A stretch of 64,000 bases of DNA from Hirschia sp964342355. Its GTDB lineage: Bacteria > Pseudomonadota > Alphaproteobacteria > Caulobacterales > Hyphomonadaceae. Each line of letters starts with the position of its first letter. The first letter of the stretch is position 1. The position numbers and the translations under genes were made by a program. Below the pieces are notes generated by a model. It was not told where the DNA came from. It made no database searches and saw only the letters and a list, made by a program, of their open reading frames with translations. The stretch spans positions 1-64,000 of the forward strand of contig CAYFFG010000016.1 in assembly GCA_964342355.1 (NCBI GenBank), in the 5' to 3' direction. This document shows, in pieces, positions 41,888-51,340 of this stretch.

Positions 41888-44044
41888 GTGACTACATTTT
41901 CTGATTTCAACCTTGCCGGTCCGATTGAAAAAGCGCTGGCAAAAGAAGGTTATGAAACACCTACTCCTATTCAACAGCAGGCTATTCCAATCGTATTGGG
42001 CGGCGCTGACCTTTTAGGTATCGCTCAGACTGGAACCGGTAAGACAGCTGCTTTTGCGCTCCCGGTTCTGCACCACCTTTGTAAACAGCCAAATGCTCCT
42101 GAAGCTGGCGCTGTGCGCGCGTTGGTGCTTGCGCCGACACGTGAACTGGCGGGCCAGATTGCTGAGAGTTTCCGCACATATGGCCAGTGTCTGTCACTAC
42201 GCATCCTGACAGTATTTGGCGGTGTGCCAATTAAACGCCAGATCCGTGACCTCCAGCGCGGCGCGGACATTCTGGTTGCGACCCCCGGACGTCTGATCGA
42301 CCTGATGGAACAGCGCGCAGTTAATCTTAGCCGGGTGGAAAAACTTGTGCTTGATGAAGCTGACCAGATGCTGGACATGGGCTTTATCCACGCTCTGAAA
42401 CGCATCGCGCCAGCGCTGCCAAAAGACCGTCAGACATTGTTTTTTAGTGCGACTATGCCGGACAACGTTTCTGGTCTTGCCGGGCAATTCCTCGACAATC
42501 CTCAACAGGTGTCCGTCACACCGGAATCCACAACAGCTGAACGTGTTGAGCAGAATGTGATTTTCGTCGGACAGGCGCAAAAACAATCATTGCTGTTGCT
42601 GACCTTGCAGGATGAAAGCATTGATCGCGCGCTGATCTTTACGCGCACCAAGTTTGGCGCCGACCGTGTGGTTCGCAAGCTGATGGGCTCAGGTATCACA
42701 GCAGCGGCAATTCACGGCAACAAGACACAAAGCCAGCGTCAGCGTGCGCTTGATGCGTTTAAGGCGGGTCAAAAACGCGTGCTGGTCGCAACCGACATTG
42801 CTGCGCGCGGGATCGACATTGATGGCGTCAGCCATGTTGTGAACTTTGAGATCCCAAATGTGCCGGAACAATATGTTCACCGTATCGGCCGCACAGCGCG
42901 GGCAGGGCGTCAGGGTAGCGCGATCTCCTTCGTCGCAAATGATGAGCGTGGTTACCTGCGCGACATTCAGCGTCAGATCCGCATGACAATTCCAGTTCTG
43001 GAACCGCCAGAAGGCTATGTTCAGAAAGCAGAAGAGATCACAGAAGCTGCAGAGCCTGTACGCGATGACCCGCCACCGCGCGCCTCACAAGGTAAAAAGC
43101 GTGGCAAGCCACGGTTTGAGCGTGATGGCGAACGTCCGCGTCGCAGCGCCCGTCCAGAACGCGAACGCGAAACGGGCGGAAGCGCAGGAAGTGTGCACGC
43201 CAAACGTCCTCCACGGGACAGATCGCGTCATGAAGATGGCCGGGAAGAGCGTACTGACTTTAGACGGGAAGAACGCTCAGAACACCGCCCTAACAAACGC
43301 CGGGAAGATCGCCCTGAGCGCCGCTTTGAAGGTCGCTCGGAAGGACGCAGAGAAAACCGTTCGGAAAACCGCTGGGAAAAACGACCAGAACAAAACCGGG
43401 AAAACCGCCGTGAACACCGGGGGGACTATCGCCCGGAACAAGAAGGTGACCGCCGCGGTGAGAAACGCTTTGAAAAACGTGGAGAGCGCCGCTTCGAAGG
43501 TCGCAGCGAAGGTAAAGGTGACTTCCGTAGTCGTCCAAACCGCGAAGATCGTCCGCAACAACGTCGCGACCGTGGCCCGCGCCGTGAAGGCGATCGTGAC
43601 GGCGAAGGGCGTTTCAGCGAAGCAGGCGAGCGTCCAAACCGTCGCTTTGACAAACCGTTCAAAGCGCGCGGCGACCGCGATCGTCAGGGCGAAGAGCGCT
43701 CCTCTCGCGGACCGCGCAGCGATGGATGGAAAAAGCCTCAAGGCGACCGTGACCGTCCACGCCGTTCAGAAGGTCCACGTGGCGACCGTCCAAGAAGTGA
43801 CCGCCCCAGAAATGATCGCCCAAGAGGTGAAGGTCGCGACGGTGAAAGCCGCAGCTTCGACCGTTCAAGCGGGGATGCTCCGGTAAGACGTCCGCGCGTT
43901 GGCAAGCCTTCAGGCGGTAAATCAGGCGCAGGCAAATTCAAGGCTGGTTTCGGCAAACCAAGCGGCGCTAAGCTAGGCGGTCGTAAACCAGCAGGACAAC
44001 GCCCGGGCGCTAACCGCACTCGGTCGCGTCAACCCGCAAACTAA
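41888..44044 (+). CDS. DEAD-box RNA helicase with long charged tail
   Basis: 718 residues from a GTG. RhlE-like core to about residue 395: Q motif PTPIQQQAIPIV, AQTGTGKTAAF (Walker A), LDEADQML, FSATMP and HRIGRTARAG. The last 310 residues are low complexity, dominated by Arg, Glu, Asp, Gly and Lys in repeats such as RRENRSENRWEKRPEQ and GDRDRPRRSEGPRGDRPR. Such tails bind RNA and can favour condensates. It overlaps the convergent xerC gene by 4 bases. Confidence 0.93.
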   Translation: MTTFSDFNLAGPIEKALAKEGYETPTPIQQQAIPIVLGGADLLGIAQTGTGKTAAFALPVLHHLCKQPNAPEAGAVRALVLAPTRELAGQIAESFRTYGQCLSLRILTVFGGVPIKRQIRDLQRGADILVATPGRLIDLMEQRAVNLSRVEKLVLDEADQMLDMGFIHALKRIAPALPKDRQTLFFSATMPDNVSGLAGQFLDNPQQVSVTPESTTAERVEQNVIFVGQAQKQSLLLLTLQDESIDRALIFTRTKFGADRVVRKLMGSGITAAAIHGNKTQSQRQRALDAFKAGQKRVLVATDIAARGIDIDGVSHVVNFEIPNVPEQYVHRIGRTARAGRQGSAISFVANDERGYLRDIQRQIRMTIPVLEPPEGYVQKAEEITEAAEPVRDDPPPRASQGKKRGKPRFERDGERPRRSARPERERETGGSAGSVHAKRPPRDRSRHEDGREERTDFRREERSEHRPNKRREDRPERRFEGRSEGRRENRSENRWEKRPEQNRENRREHRGDYRPEQEGDRRGEKRFEKRGERRFEGRSEGKGDFRSRPNREDRPQQRRDRGPRREGDRDGEGRFSEAGERPNRRFDKPFKARGDRDRQGEERSSRGPRSDGWKKPQGDRDRPRRSEGPRGDRPRSDRPRNDRPRGEGRDGESRSFDRSSGDAPVRRPRVGKPSGGKSGAGKFKAGFGKPSGAKLGGRKPAGQRPGANRTRSRQPAN

Positions 44045-45006
44045 CCTCGCGGATGGGCGGCGCGGTGGATCGCCTTCAGGCGGTCCGCCTCAACGCCTGT
44101 GTATATCTGAGTGGTGGAAAGACTTGCGTGCCCCAAAAGCGTCTGGATCGCGCGCAGGTCAGCTCCATTGGCTAAAAGATGCGTGGCAAATGAATGGCGC
44201 AGCGCATGCGGGGTCGCTGTTTCAGGCAGATCAAGCACAATACGCATGCGCTCAATCAGCTTTTGAATGATACGTGGGTTGAGTTGTTTGCCTTTAACAC
44301 CACGAAACAACGGTCCGTCATTGTCGCGGACAAACGGACGTATCTCAAAATAAGCATTCATGGCGTCACGCACTGCAGGAATAAGCGGAACGAGGCGTAC
44401 TTTGTCGCGTTTCCCGCGTATCCGAAGAACCTCTGGCGCAGGGATCGCACTATCTGTAAGGGTGAGGGCTTCGGAAATACGCAACCCTGCGCCATAAAGG
44501 AGCGAAAGCACAGCCACATCGCGCGCAGCAATCCATTCTGGCGCGTCTTGGTCTTGCGCTTCGCTTATTAGGTCTTTTGCAGCCACTTCAGTCACAGGGC
44601 GTGGCAAGCGGCGCGTGCGTTTGGGGGCGCGTACCAATTGCAAACGAGCGTTCGGTTTATCTAGCTTCACATCCAGAAAACGAAAAAAGGCGCGCAGAGA
44701 TGATAAGGCGCGACTGATGCTTGCGGGTGTTAAGTCATCCAGCGCGCGGCGTTGCGCCAGCCATGCGCGTACATCAGCCGGTGAGAGCGCGGCAAGATCA
44801 TTCACATGCGCTTCTCCGCCCAGATGGTCTGTTAGAAAGCTAAGAAAATTCGCTACATCCCGACGATAGCCGTCCACTGTGTGTTCGGACATGCGGCGTT
44901 CATGCTCAAGGTGCGCCACAAATGCTGCGAGCGCTTGTGAGCCTGTGCGAGGCGCATGCGGATGAGATGGTGCGGTATCTGTCATGGCGTTACTTTTGCG
45001 CGCCAT
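44041..45006 (-). CDS. xerC: Tyrosine recombinase XerC
   Basis: 321 residues. N-terminal SAM-like domain (ALAAFVAHLEHERRMSEHTVDGYRRDV) and catalytic domain with the R-H-R-H-Y set: GAGLRISEAL, TPHALRHSFATHLL, LLGHASLSTTQIYT. With XerD it resolves chromosome dimers at dif. Convergent with the helicase gene, overlapping by 4 bases. No dif site was recognised in the window. Confidence 0.93.
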   Translation of the reverse strand: MARKSNAMTDTAPSHPHAPRTGSQALAAFVAHLEHERRMSEHTVDGYRRDVANFLSFLTDHLGGEAHVNDLAALSPADVRAWLAQRRALDDLTPASISRALSSLRAFFRFLDVKLDKPNARLQLVRAPKRTRRLPRPVTEVAAKDLISEAQDQDAPEWIAARDVAVLSLLYGAGLRISEALTLTDSAIPAPEVLRIRGKRDKVRLVPLIPAVRDAMNAYFEIRPFVRDNDGPLFRGVKGKQLNPRIIQKLIERMRIVLDLPETATPHALRHSFATHLLANGADLRAIQTLLGHASLSTTQIYTGVEADRLKAIHRAAHPRG

Positions 45007-45089
45007 CCGTTAAAGAGCAGTTTTAAAGGAAAAGATTGCTCCCACACCCGGTGTCATCCACTATGGTGGCGACTTAAGGAGAGACCCGA

Positions 45090-45326
45090 ATGAAGCTCAA
45101 AATCGATATTGATGTCACGCCCGCCGAAGCACGCGCGTTTTTCGGCATGCCGGACATGGAGCCGCTCAACCAGATGATCGTTAAAGAGATGATGGATCGC
45201 GCCAAAGATCAGATGGACACTTTGGCCGACCCGGAAAGGTTCGTCTCGCGCTGGATCGAAATGGGCGCAAAAAATTACGACGCCTTCACGAATATGATGG
45301 GCGCTGCGACTGGAATGAAAAAGTAA
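45090..45326 (+). CDS. DUF6489-like small conserved protein
   Basis: 78 residues, acidic-basic helical, beginning MKLKIDIDVTPAEARAFFGM and continuing PDMEPLNQMIVKEMMDRAKD. This matches the DUF6489 type I know from alphaproteobacteria. AAGGAG upstream supports the start. No function is known. It is followed by a hairpin and the convergent MDR gene. Confidence 0.78.
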   Translation: MKLKIDIDVTPAEARAFFGMPDMEPLNQMIVKEMMDRAKDQMDTLADPERFVSRWIEMGAKNYDAFTNMMGAATGMKK

Positions 45327-45344
45327 ATTCCAAGGCCGATACCT

Positions 45345-45366
45345 AGCGCTGAATTATATCAGCGCT
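45345..45366. terminator. Hairpin between DUF6489 and MDR genes
   Basis: AGCGCTGA (45345-45352) and TCAGCGCT (45359-45366) form a perfect 8-bp stem around ATTATA, between convergent genes. No T run follows on either side, so terminator action is only possible. Confidence 0.4.
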
Positions 45367-45377
45367 GGGCGAAAGAC

Positions 45378-46496
45378 TTATTTGCTTGGGTTGATCAGGT
45401 ATTTCTCACCTGTCGCCTTGGCGTTGTAGGTTTTCAGCATGTCTGGGTTGAGCGCTTCAGTCAGTGAAATTTCCTGGGTGTAGTGGCTTGCAAACGTTGT
45501 TTTGAGTTCAGCCATCACGCGCGCGCGTAAGCGGTTACGACCTTCATTTCCGATTTTCTGAAGGAACGGGGTCAGCAGGTAACCGCCACAGCTCCATGCC
45601 ATGCCAACGCCAGGCGGCAACACAGTCGGCGACATGTCCAGGCGACCGTAAATGTAAACCTGCTTCTGAGTTGTCGACCCATAGCGGGAATACTCCTGAC
45701 CGATGCTGGATGCTGCTTCCATCGCAATGAGGATCTGACCGGCTAATGATCCGCCGCCAATGGCGTCAAATGCGATCGTTGCTTTTGTCTCCGCCAGTGC
45801 TTTGATCAGGTCATCCATGAAAGTTGGCGCAGAAGAATTCACAATGTGCTTAGCACCAATTTCGCGCAGGATCGCTTCCTGTTCTGGTTTGCGGACGATG
45901 TTCACAAGGTCAACATCATCAGCCAAACAGATTTTGTTCAGCATCTGACCGAGGTTTGACGCCGCCGCCGTGTGAACCAAGGCTTTGTGGCCTTCCATAC
46001 GCATGGTTTCTGGCATGGAGAGAGCGGTTAGCGGGTTGACGAAACAGGATGCGCCATCGCGCGGTGTGGCGCCTTCTGGCAGCTCCATCACCTGCGTGTG
46101 GTGCAAACAGCGGTATTCGCCATACATCTCACCGCCTAGCATGGTGACTGTCTTACCCATTAAGGCTTTTGCCGCATCAGAGTCTCCAGTTGCGACAACG
46201 ACGCCTGCGCCTTCGTTTCCGACAGGCAAAGACATATCAAGACGCGCTTGCATGCCGCGCATGGCTTTTTCTGGGATATCAGCGACCAATGCGCCGCCTT
46301 CAGTGCGCAGTGTGGAAAGGTCAGCCGGCCCCACCAACAGCCCAAGGTCAGATGGGTTGATCGGTGTGGCTTCAACGCGCACTAACACGTCGTCTGGGCC
46401 CGGGTTAGGCGTATCCACTTCAACCAGCGCCAGTTTCAGCGTGTTTGCGGATGTGACTTCAGTGCGTAACTGTTTGAATGTTGTTGGCAGGTTCAT
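45378..46496 (-). CDS. MDR-family zinc-type alcohol dehydrogenase/quinone reductase-like
   Basis: 372 residues of the medium-chain dehydrogenase/reductase superfamily. Early VRVEATPINPSDLGLLVG and GNEGAGVVVATGD are typical; the cofactor domain shows VHTAAASNLGQMLNKIC and KATIAFDAIGGGSLAGQI. The structural zinc Cys set of alcohol dehydrogenases is not obvious, so a quinone-oxidoreductase-like role is likely. Substrate unknown. It is divergent from nothing; its promoter region is shared with the terminator of icd upstream. Confidence 0.85.
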   Translation of the reverse strand: MNLPTTFKQLRTEVTSANTLKLALVEVDTPNPGPDDVLVRVEATPINPSDLGLLVGPADLSTLRTEGGALVADIPEKAMRGMQARLDMSLPVGNEGAGVVVATGDSDAAKALMGKTVTMLGGEMYGEYRCLHHTQVMELPEGATPRDGASCFVNPLTALSMPETMRMEGHKALVHTAAASNLGQMLNKICLADDVDLVNIVRKPEQEAILREIGAKHIVNSSAPTFMDDLIKALAETKATIAFDAIGGGSLAGQILIAMEAASSIGQEYSRYGSTTQKQVYIYGRLDMSPTVLPPGVGMAWSCGGYLLTPFLQKIGNEGRNRLRARVMAELKTTFASHYTQEISLTEALNPDMLKTYNAKATGEKYLINPSK

Positions 46497-46619
46497 GTCG
46501 TTTCTCCCTTATGTGACGGCCTTTTGTGGCCGGTTTATCTATTATTGTTGCTGTACAGTATTGGCGGCGCAAGAATGTGCAAGCGTTCAAACTGCAGCCC
46601 TACAAAAGTTTTTATCCCA

Positions 46620-46653
46620 CAAATAAAAACAGCGACGATAATCATCGCCGCTG
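46620..46653 (-). terminator. Rho-independent terminator after icd
   Basis: On the minus strand CAGCGGCGAT and ATCGTCGCTG pair (10 bp, one G-U) around GATT (46653-46630), followed by TTTTTATTT. It ends the icd transcript before the MDR gene. Confidence 0.85.
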
Positions 46654-46681
46654 CCTTCATAAATCAGGTTTTCCGATTGGC

Positions 46682-47899
46682 TTACGCCTTGGACATTGCG
46701 TCCTGGAAGTTTGCGGCCACTTTGTCGATGAAGCCTTCTGTTGTCAGCCATGACTGGTCTGCGCCAACGAGTAACGCCAGGTCTTTTGTCATGTGGCCGG
46801 ATTCAACAGTGGAGATAACTGTTTGCTCAAGCAGGTTCGCAAAGTCCATGAGCTTCTGGTTGCCATCCATGCGGCCACGGTGGCCAAGACCACGTGTCCA
46901 GGCAAAGATAGATGCGATGGAGTTTGTAGACGTTGCTTCGCCACGCTCATGCGCGCGGAAGTGACGTGTCACCGTTCCGTGAGCTGCTTCAGCTTCGACT
47001 GTCTTGCCGTCTGGCGTCATCAGAACAGATGTCATCAGACCCAACGATCCATAACCTTGAGCAACTGTGTCGGACTGAACGTCACCATCGTAGTTTTTAC
47101 ATGCCCATACGTAACCGCCGGACCATTTCAGCGCCGCAGCCACCATGTCGTCGATCAGACGGTGCTCATAGTGTGCGCCAACTTCTTTGAACTTGTCTTC
47201 GAACTCTGTTTCATAGATTTCCTGGAACAGGTCTTTGAAACGACCATCATACTTTTTCATGATGGTGTTTTTCGTAGACAGGTAAACAGGCCATTTGCGC
47301 TGCAGGCCGTAGTTCAAACATGCGCGTGCAAAGTCACGGATGGAGCTGTCGAGGTTGTACATGCCCATTGTGATACCGGCTTCTTCAAAGCGGTAGACTT
47401 CTTCCTCGATGACGTCGCCATTGTCGCCTTCCCATTTCATGGTCAGCTTACCAGCCCCAGGAACAAGGAAGTCTGTTGCGCGGTACTGGTCACCAAATGC
47501 GTGACGACCGACAACAACAGGCTGTGTCCAACCTGGAACCAGACGTGGAACGTTAGAGATCACGATTGGTTCACGGAAAACCACACCGCCAAGAATGTTA
47601 CGGATTGTGCCGTTTGGCGAACGCCACATTTTCTTGAGGTCAAACTCTTCCACACGCGCTTCGTCTGGTGTGATCGTCGCACACTTGACCGCCACACCGT
47701 ATTGTTTGGTGGCTTCAGCAGCTTCAACTGTGATTTTGTCGTCAGTTTCGTCGCGCTTTTCGATGGAGAGGTCGAAATATTTCAGGTCGATGTCGAGGTA
47801 GGGCAGGATCAGGCGGTCTTTAATCAACGCCCAGATGATCCGGGTCATTTCATCCCCGTCCATTTCAACAACAGGAGTGTCTACCTTGATCACGGCCAT
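46682..47899 (-). CDS. icd: Isocitrate dehydrogenase (NADP-dependent)
   Basis: 405 residues of the eukaryote-like NADP-IDH type common in alphaproteobacteria. VVEMDGDEMTRIIWALIKDRLI at the N-terminus, SPNGTIRNILGGVVFREPI with the phosphorylatable Ser region, YDGDVQSDTVAQGYGSLG and AAHGTVTRHFR. It produces 2-oxoglutarate. AAGGA before the ATG at 47899 decides the start over an earlier ATG at 47950. It has its own promoter and terminator. Confidence 0.96.
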   Translation of the reverse strand: MAVIKVDTPVVEMDGDEMTRIIWALIKDRLILPYLDIDLKYFDLSIEKRDETDDKITVEAAEATKQYGVAVKCATITPDEARVEEFDLKKMWRSPNGTIRNILGGVVFREPIVISNVPRLVPGWTQPVVVGRHAFGDQYRATDFLVPGAGKLTMKWEGDNGDVIEEEVYRFEEAGITMGMYNLDSSIRDFARACLNYGLQRKWPVYLSTKNTIMKKYDGRFKDLFQEIYETEFEDKFKEVGAHYEHRLIDDMVAAALKWSGGYVWACKNYDGDVQSDTVAQGYGSLGLMTSVLMTPDGKTVEAEAAHGTVTRHFRAHERGEATSTNSIASIFAWTRGLGHRGRMDGNQKLMDFANLLEQTVISTVESGHMTKDLALLVGADQSWLTTEGFIDKVAANFQDAMSKA

Positions 47900-47973
47900 G
47901 AGGTTTTTCCTTCTTGCATGGGTGTCGAGCGGCGCAAGGGCGACGCTCATCTGCTTTTTTCGTTTCCGGGAGG

Positions 47974-48001
47974 GCTATAGCAGAGCTTGCTTGACCGTCA
48001 A
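47974..48001 (-). promoter_or_regulatory. Likely icd promoter
   Basis: On the minus strand TTGACG (48001-47996) and TATAGC (47979-47974), 16-base spacer, about 75 bases upstream of the chosen icd start. Confidence 0.55.
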
Positions 48002-48255
48002 ATCGTACAGGGGAATTAGTAGCGATTTCCGGCAAAAAATATGGGGCTTCAGCGCATTTTTTAGGATGTTATCGCTCACATGCCCGTTTTGGGGAAATCC
48101 CGCGCGACAATCATCCAATCTCTCAGAGCGAATTCAACTCACGCAGCTTATGTTAGCCGGTTCTATATTGATCTGTGTCTTGTGCAGAGCGTTGACAATA
48201 CTGGAGATTTAACAGGCTGGCTGCAGCGCCCTGCAGAGCTTTGCTGCACGACAGC
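48002..48255. other. Intergenic region between icd and the DUF2807 gene
   Basis: No supported gene. It is flanked by the icd promoter and the DUF2807 promoter. A 59-codon ATG frame at 48080-48259 has no good ribosome site and no recognisable product. CTGCAG repeats (around 48220-48240) are the only other feature. Confidence 0.5.
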
Positions 48256-48299
48256 TTGACAATTATCGAAAAACAATAATAATTATATGCAATTCGATA
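48256..48299 (+). promoter_or_regulatory. Promoter and inverted repeat of the DUF2807 gene
   Basis: TTGACA (48256-48261) with an AT-rich -10 (near 48279-48285). TATCGAA (48264-48270) and TTCGATA (48293-48299) are inverted arms around the -10 region, a likely operator. The gene starts 25 bases further on. Confidence 0.5.
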
Positions 48300-48323
48300 T
48301 ACATTTGCCGAGGCGGGGCTGAA

Positions 48324-49319
48324 ATGAAGAAAACATACATGATTTCAACGGCCTTGATTGTTGGCGCGTTTGGGATTGCCGTGAATGCTGTGTCTTTCGC
48401 ATCTGCTTCAGAAGAGGCGGGTCAACGTTTTGAAGGCAATGTGATCGTCGCAGATGATTTTGTCGGTACGCTTATAATTCAAACGGGGAATTTTGAGAGC
48501 ATCTCTGCAACCGTGCAGATAGGTTCGGCAGTGGGAGAGGGCGATCTGCGCGCGCCTGTCCTGAAGCAGAAACCAAACGGACTTTTCATTCAGGGAGATG
48601 AGCGGGCAAAGGTTAGAAACTGCTCTGAAGCCAAACGGATTGAAGATCAAACCGTACAGATAAAAGGTAAATCCAAACGGCCGCTTTCAGATTTTCCAGT
48701 TCTTCGAGTCACCGCACCAAAAGACATTGAAATTGACCTTCAGTTAGATGGAGGGCGCATGCAGGTCGGCGAAGTTGCGCTGGCGAAAACCCAAATTTCT
48801 GGATGCGGCGACATATTGATTGGTGATGTGGCTGAAAAATTACGCGCGTCCATAACCGGATCTGGAAACATAATGACCGGTCATCTTGGGGAATTGGACG
48901 CCAGTCTTTATGGGTCCGGCGACATGCGCTTTGGTGATGTTGTTGGTGAGGCTGAATTGTCAATCTCCGGCTCAGGCGACATCTCAACCGGTATGATTGG
49001 TGGCGAAGCAGAGATTTCCATTGCAGGGTCTGGCGGCGTGCGCAGCAAAGGGGGCTCAGGTTCGCTTGATGTCAGTATCGCCGGATCGGGTGAAGTTGAT
49101 TTCATAGATGCGCTGTTTGAGAACCTTGATGTGTCCATAGCCGGGTCAGGCGACGTACGTGTGTTTGGTGATGTTGGCGATGTGGACGTGTCGATTTTGG
49201 GGTCTGGTGATCTGAATGTGTCAGATGTGACTGGGACGGTTTCGATCCGCCAGATCGGTTCAGGCGACATTCACGTCAATGGACACAAATGGACGAAAAA
49301 GGGCTGGGAGAAAGACTGA
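48324..49319 (+). CDS. Secreted DUF2807 (head GIN) repeat protein
   Basis: 331 residues with a signal peptide (ISTALIVGAFGIAVNAVSFAS). A first domain with three Cys is followed by about eight repeats of the form SISGSGD, SIAGSGD, SILGSGD, each a turn of a beta-solenoid. DUF2807 proteins are thought to be adhesin-like or envelope-associated. It stands alone with its own promoter. No function shown. Confidence 0.85.
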   Translation: MKKTYMISTALIVGAFGIAVNAVSFASASEEAGQRFEGNVIVADDFVGTLIIQTGNFESISATVQIGSAVGEGDLRAPVLKQKPNGLFIQGDERAKVRNCSEAKRIEDQTVQIKGKSKRPLSDFPVLRVTAPKDIEIDLQLDGGRMQVGEVALAKTQISGCGDILIGDVAEKLRASITGSGNIMTGHLGELDASLYGSGDMRFGDVVGEAELSISGSGDISTGMIGGEAEISIAGSGGVRSKGGSGSLDVSIAGSGEVDFIDALFENLDVSIAGSGDVRVFGDVGDVDVSILGSGDLNVSDVTGTVSIRQIGSGDIHVNGHKWTKKGWEKD

Positions 49320-49369
49320 CATAGGACAGGTTTCTTGACGTGGGTCGTCAGTGGCGCGAAAAGCGGCCA

Positions 49370-50128
49370 ATGACTGTTAACAATCCCGCTATAATCCTCG
49401 TAAATCCCCAAATGGGCGAGAATATCGGCGCAGCTGCGCGCGTTATGGCCAATTTCGGCCTCTCAGATCTGCGTCTGGTGGCGCCGCGCGATGGATGGCC
49501 GAATCCTGCCGCAAATACGATGAGCGCAGGCGCTTTCGAATGGGGTGTTAAGGCCAAAGTTTTTGACAATCTGGAAGATGCTATCGCTGACCTCGTGTTT
49601 GTTTTGGCGACCACAGCGCGTCCGCGCGGCATGGAAAAGCCAGTCACAGATGCAAACGGCGGGGTAGTTCAGCTGGTAGCGCAAGGCACGAATGCGTGCG
49701 GTGTGATGTTTGGCGCCGAAAAAACCGGACTTCTCAACCCTCATGTCGCTTTAGCAAGTGCGATCATGACCTATCCGGTTACGCCGGGGTTCTCATCGCT
49801 TAATCTGGCACAGGCCGTCGGCGTGTTTGCGCACGCTTGGGCGGCGCGAGACGAACATTCAGGCGTTGTTGAGGTGGAAAGTTTTGGTGGCGTGGATGCG
49901 CCAGCATCCCGCGAAGAACTCGGTCGCATGTTTGAACATTTTGAAAACGAGCTTGAGCGCGCAGGTTTCTTTTTTCCCGTGGAGAAAACGGAAATGATGA
50001 AGTTGAATCTGCGCAATGGGTTTACCCGCAGCGCCTGGACGCAACAGGAAGTGCAAACTTTCCGGGGCGCCGTCAAAGCGTTAGTTTTAGGGCGGGGAAA
50101 GGCCCGTATTCAACGCGATGACGACTGA
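49370..50128 (+). CDS. trmJ: tRNA/rRNA 2'-O-methyltransferase (TrmJ-like, SPOUT)
   Basis: 252 residues. VNPQMGENIGAAARVMANFGL and GEKTG-like knot elements (CGVMFGAEKTGLLNPHVALA, YPVTPGFSSLNLAQAVGVFAHA) match the SpoU/TrmH SPOUT family, and length and context fit TrmJ, which methylates position 32 of tRNA. The GTG at 49340 is possible but the ATG at 49370 gives the family N-terminus. Confidence 0.85.
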   Translation: MTVNNPAIILVNPQMGENIGAAARVMANFGLSDLRLVAPRDGWPNPAANTMSAGAFEWGVKAKVFDNLEDAIADLVFVLATTARPRGMEKPVTDANGGVVQLVAQGTNACGVMFGAEKTGLLNPHVALASAIMTYPVTPGFSSLNLAQAVGVFAHAWAARDEHSGVVEVESFGGVDAPASREELGRMFEHFENELERAGFFFPVEKTEMMKLNLRNGFTRSAWTQQEVQTFRGAVKALVLGRGKARIQRDDD

Positions 50129-50142
50129 CAGATTGATCGGGC

Positions 50143-50553
50143 CTAGCTTGCTTCGCGCAGCGCTTTCGCTCGGCCAGCATATTTCATGTCCACGCCTTTG
50201 ATGTGTGCGGTCAGCCACAGTTTCAGGAATGAAAAGAAGTCACGGCTGAGCTGCCCGTCATTTGACCGGTAAAAATCGTAATATCCGTTCAATTTTTTGA
50301 GCAGATCTGCGTGGATCATCTTGTGCGTCGCCAGTGACGCATAGCCAATCTCCTGCATGTAAACTTCTTCGTCTGCGAAGTGGTCAGTCGTCACCTTCAC
50401 AAGGTCTCTGAGAATAATGAGCACCTCACTACCTGTCTTCCCAGCCAACCATGCATCATGAAGATCGTTCATCAGTTTTAGAATGTCCTGATGCTCGTGG
50501 TTCATTTTGTCTTCGCCGACATCGAGGGACTGATCCCAGTTCATCAAAGCCAT
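50143..50553 (-). CDS. Bacteriohemerythrin
   Basis: 136 residues, four-helix bundle with the diiron ligands: NHEHQDI, VTTDHFADEEVYM, THKMIHADLLKKL and TAHIKGVDMKYAG. Binds O2 or related small molecules. AGAAATTG-type sequence lies upstream of the ATG. Stand-alone gene on the minus strand. Confidence 0.92.
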   Translation of the reverse strand: MALMNWDQSLDVGEDKMNHEHQDILKLMNDLHDAWLAGKTGSEVLIILRDLVKVTTDHFADEEVYMQEIGYASLATHKMIHADLLKKLNGYYDFYRSNDGQLSRDFFSFLKLWLTAHIKGVDMKYAGRAKALREAS

Positions 50554-50632
50554 TTCAATTTCTCCGGGCTGTTGCTTGAAATGACCGTACCGAGGTTATG
50601 GAAATGAAAAGTAAATTTTTTGATCGTTTTGG

Positions 50633-51325
50633 TTAACGTTGTCGGTTTTGTTCCATCCAGTGTTTCCAATCCGAATGAAGTTTGGCAATGGAACGCGGAT
50701 ACTTTGTCTGTATCACCCTGATCTGGCGCACACGATCCGTTCGGAAATGCCGGAAATCTCCGCGTAATTCGCACCAGCCGCAGATAATGCGCACTTCCTC
50801 GGTATAGGCTAACAAAAAGGGCCAGATTATTCGGGTGGACGCTTTGCTTTCGGCATCCTGATACTCGATCTCGACTTTGTAGCGATTCCGAATTGCGCCC
50901 CGGATAAGCGACACATCACACGAGTCTTTTTTTCTTTCTCGAAAGCTGACCGGCGCCAGCCCGCTATCCAAGACAACAGCCTGTAACGGATTGGGAGCAA
51001 CCTGCGCCAACTTAGCGATCAGATCCTTAGCGCCGCGCGCAAGCGCATCATCGCCACGCGCCGCCACCCATTGTGCGCCAAGTGCAGCCGCCTGTAATTC
51101 GTCAGCTGTCAGCATTAAGGGAGGAAGGTCATAACCTTCTTCGAGAACGTAGCCAGTTCCCGCTTCGCCACGTATGGGCACGCGCTGGGCAATTAACTCG
51201 GCCATGTCGCGATAAAGGGTGCGCAGAGAGATTTCCAACTCCTGAGCCAAAGCCGTCCCTGTGACCGGAGCGCGCGACCGACGCAATACCTGGATGATTT
51301 GAAACAGACGTTCTGTGCGGCGCAT
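50633..51325 (-). CDS. HTH-WYL (YafY-type) transcriptional regulator
   Basis: 230 residues from the ATG at 51325. HTH with RRTERLFQIIQVLRRSRAPVTG and LEISLRTLYRDMAELI, then a WYL domain (RNRYKVEIEYQDAESKAST, LLAYTEEVRIICGWCELRGDFRHFR). It is divergent from a GST gene with a strong inverted operator between them; this pairing is widespread. An in-frame start at 51349 is possible. Confidence 0.9.
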   Translation of the reverse strand: MRRTERLFQIIQVLRRSRAPVTGTALAQELEISLRTLYRDMAELIAQRVPIRGEAGTGYVLEEGYDLPPLMLTADELQAAALGAQWVAARGDDALARGAKDLIAKLAQVAPNPLQAVVLDSGLAPVSFRERKKDSCDVSLIRGAIRNRYKVEIEYQDAESKASTRIIWPFLLAYTEEVRIICGWCELRGDFRHFRTDRVRQIRVIQTKYPRSIAKLHSDWKHWMEQNRQR

Positions 51326-51340
51326 AAAAAAACTCAGCTC

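Noticed and set aside
43277..43741. 154-codon minus frame in the helicase tail
   Set aside because: Antisense of the repetitive tail; Thr/Ala/Phe repeat without any domain.
43017..43886. 289-codon plus frame in the helicase tail
   Set aside because: Overlaps the RG/E-rich coding tail in another frame; composition is Lys/Ala/Thr repeat from the repetitive DNA.
46793..47980. 395-codon plus frame antisense to icd
   Set aside because: icd is supported by its domains, promoter and terminator; the antisense frame follows codon-bias effects.
48080..48259. 59-codon plus frame in the icd-DUF2807 gap
   Set aside because: No clear ribosome site and no recognisable features; overlaps the promoter of the DUF2807 gene.
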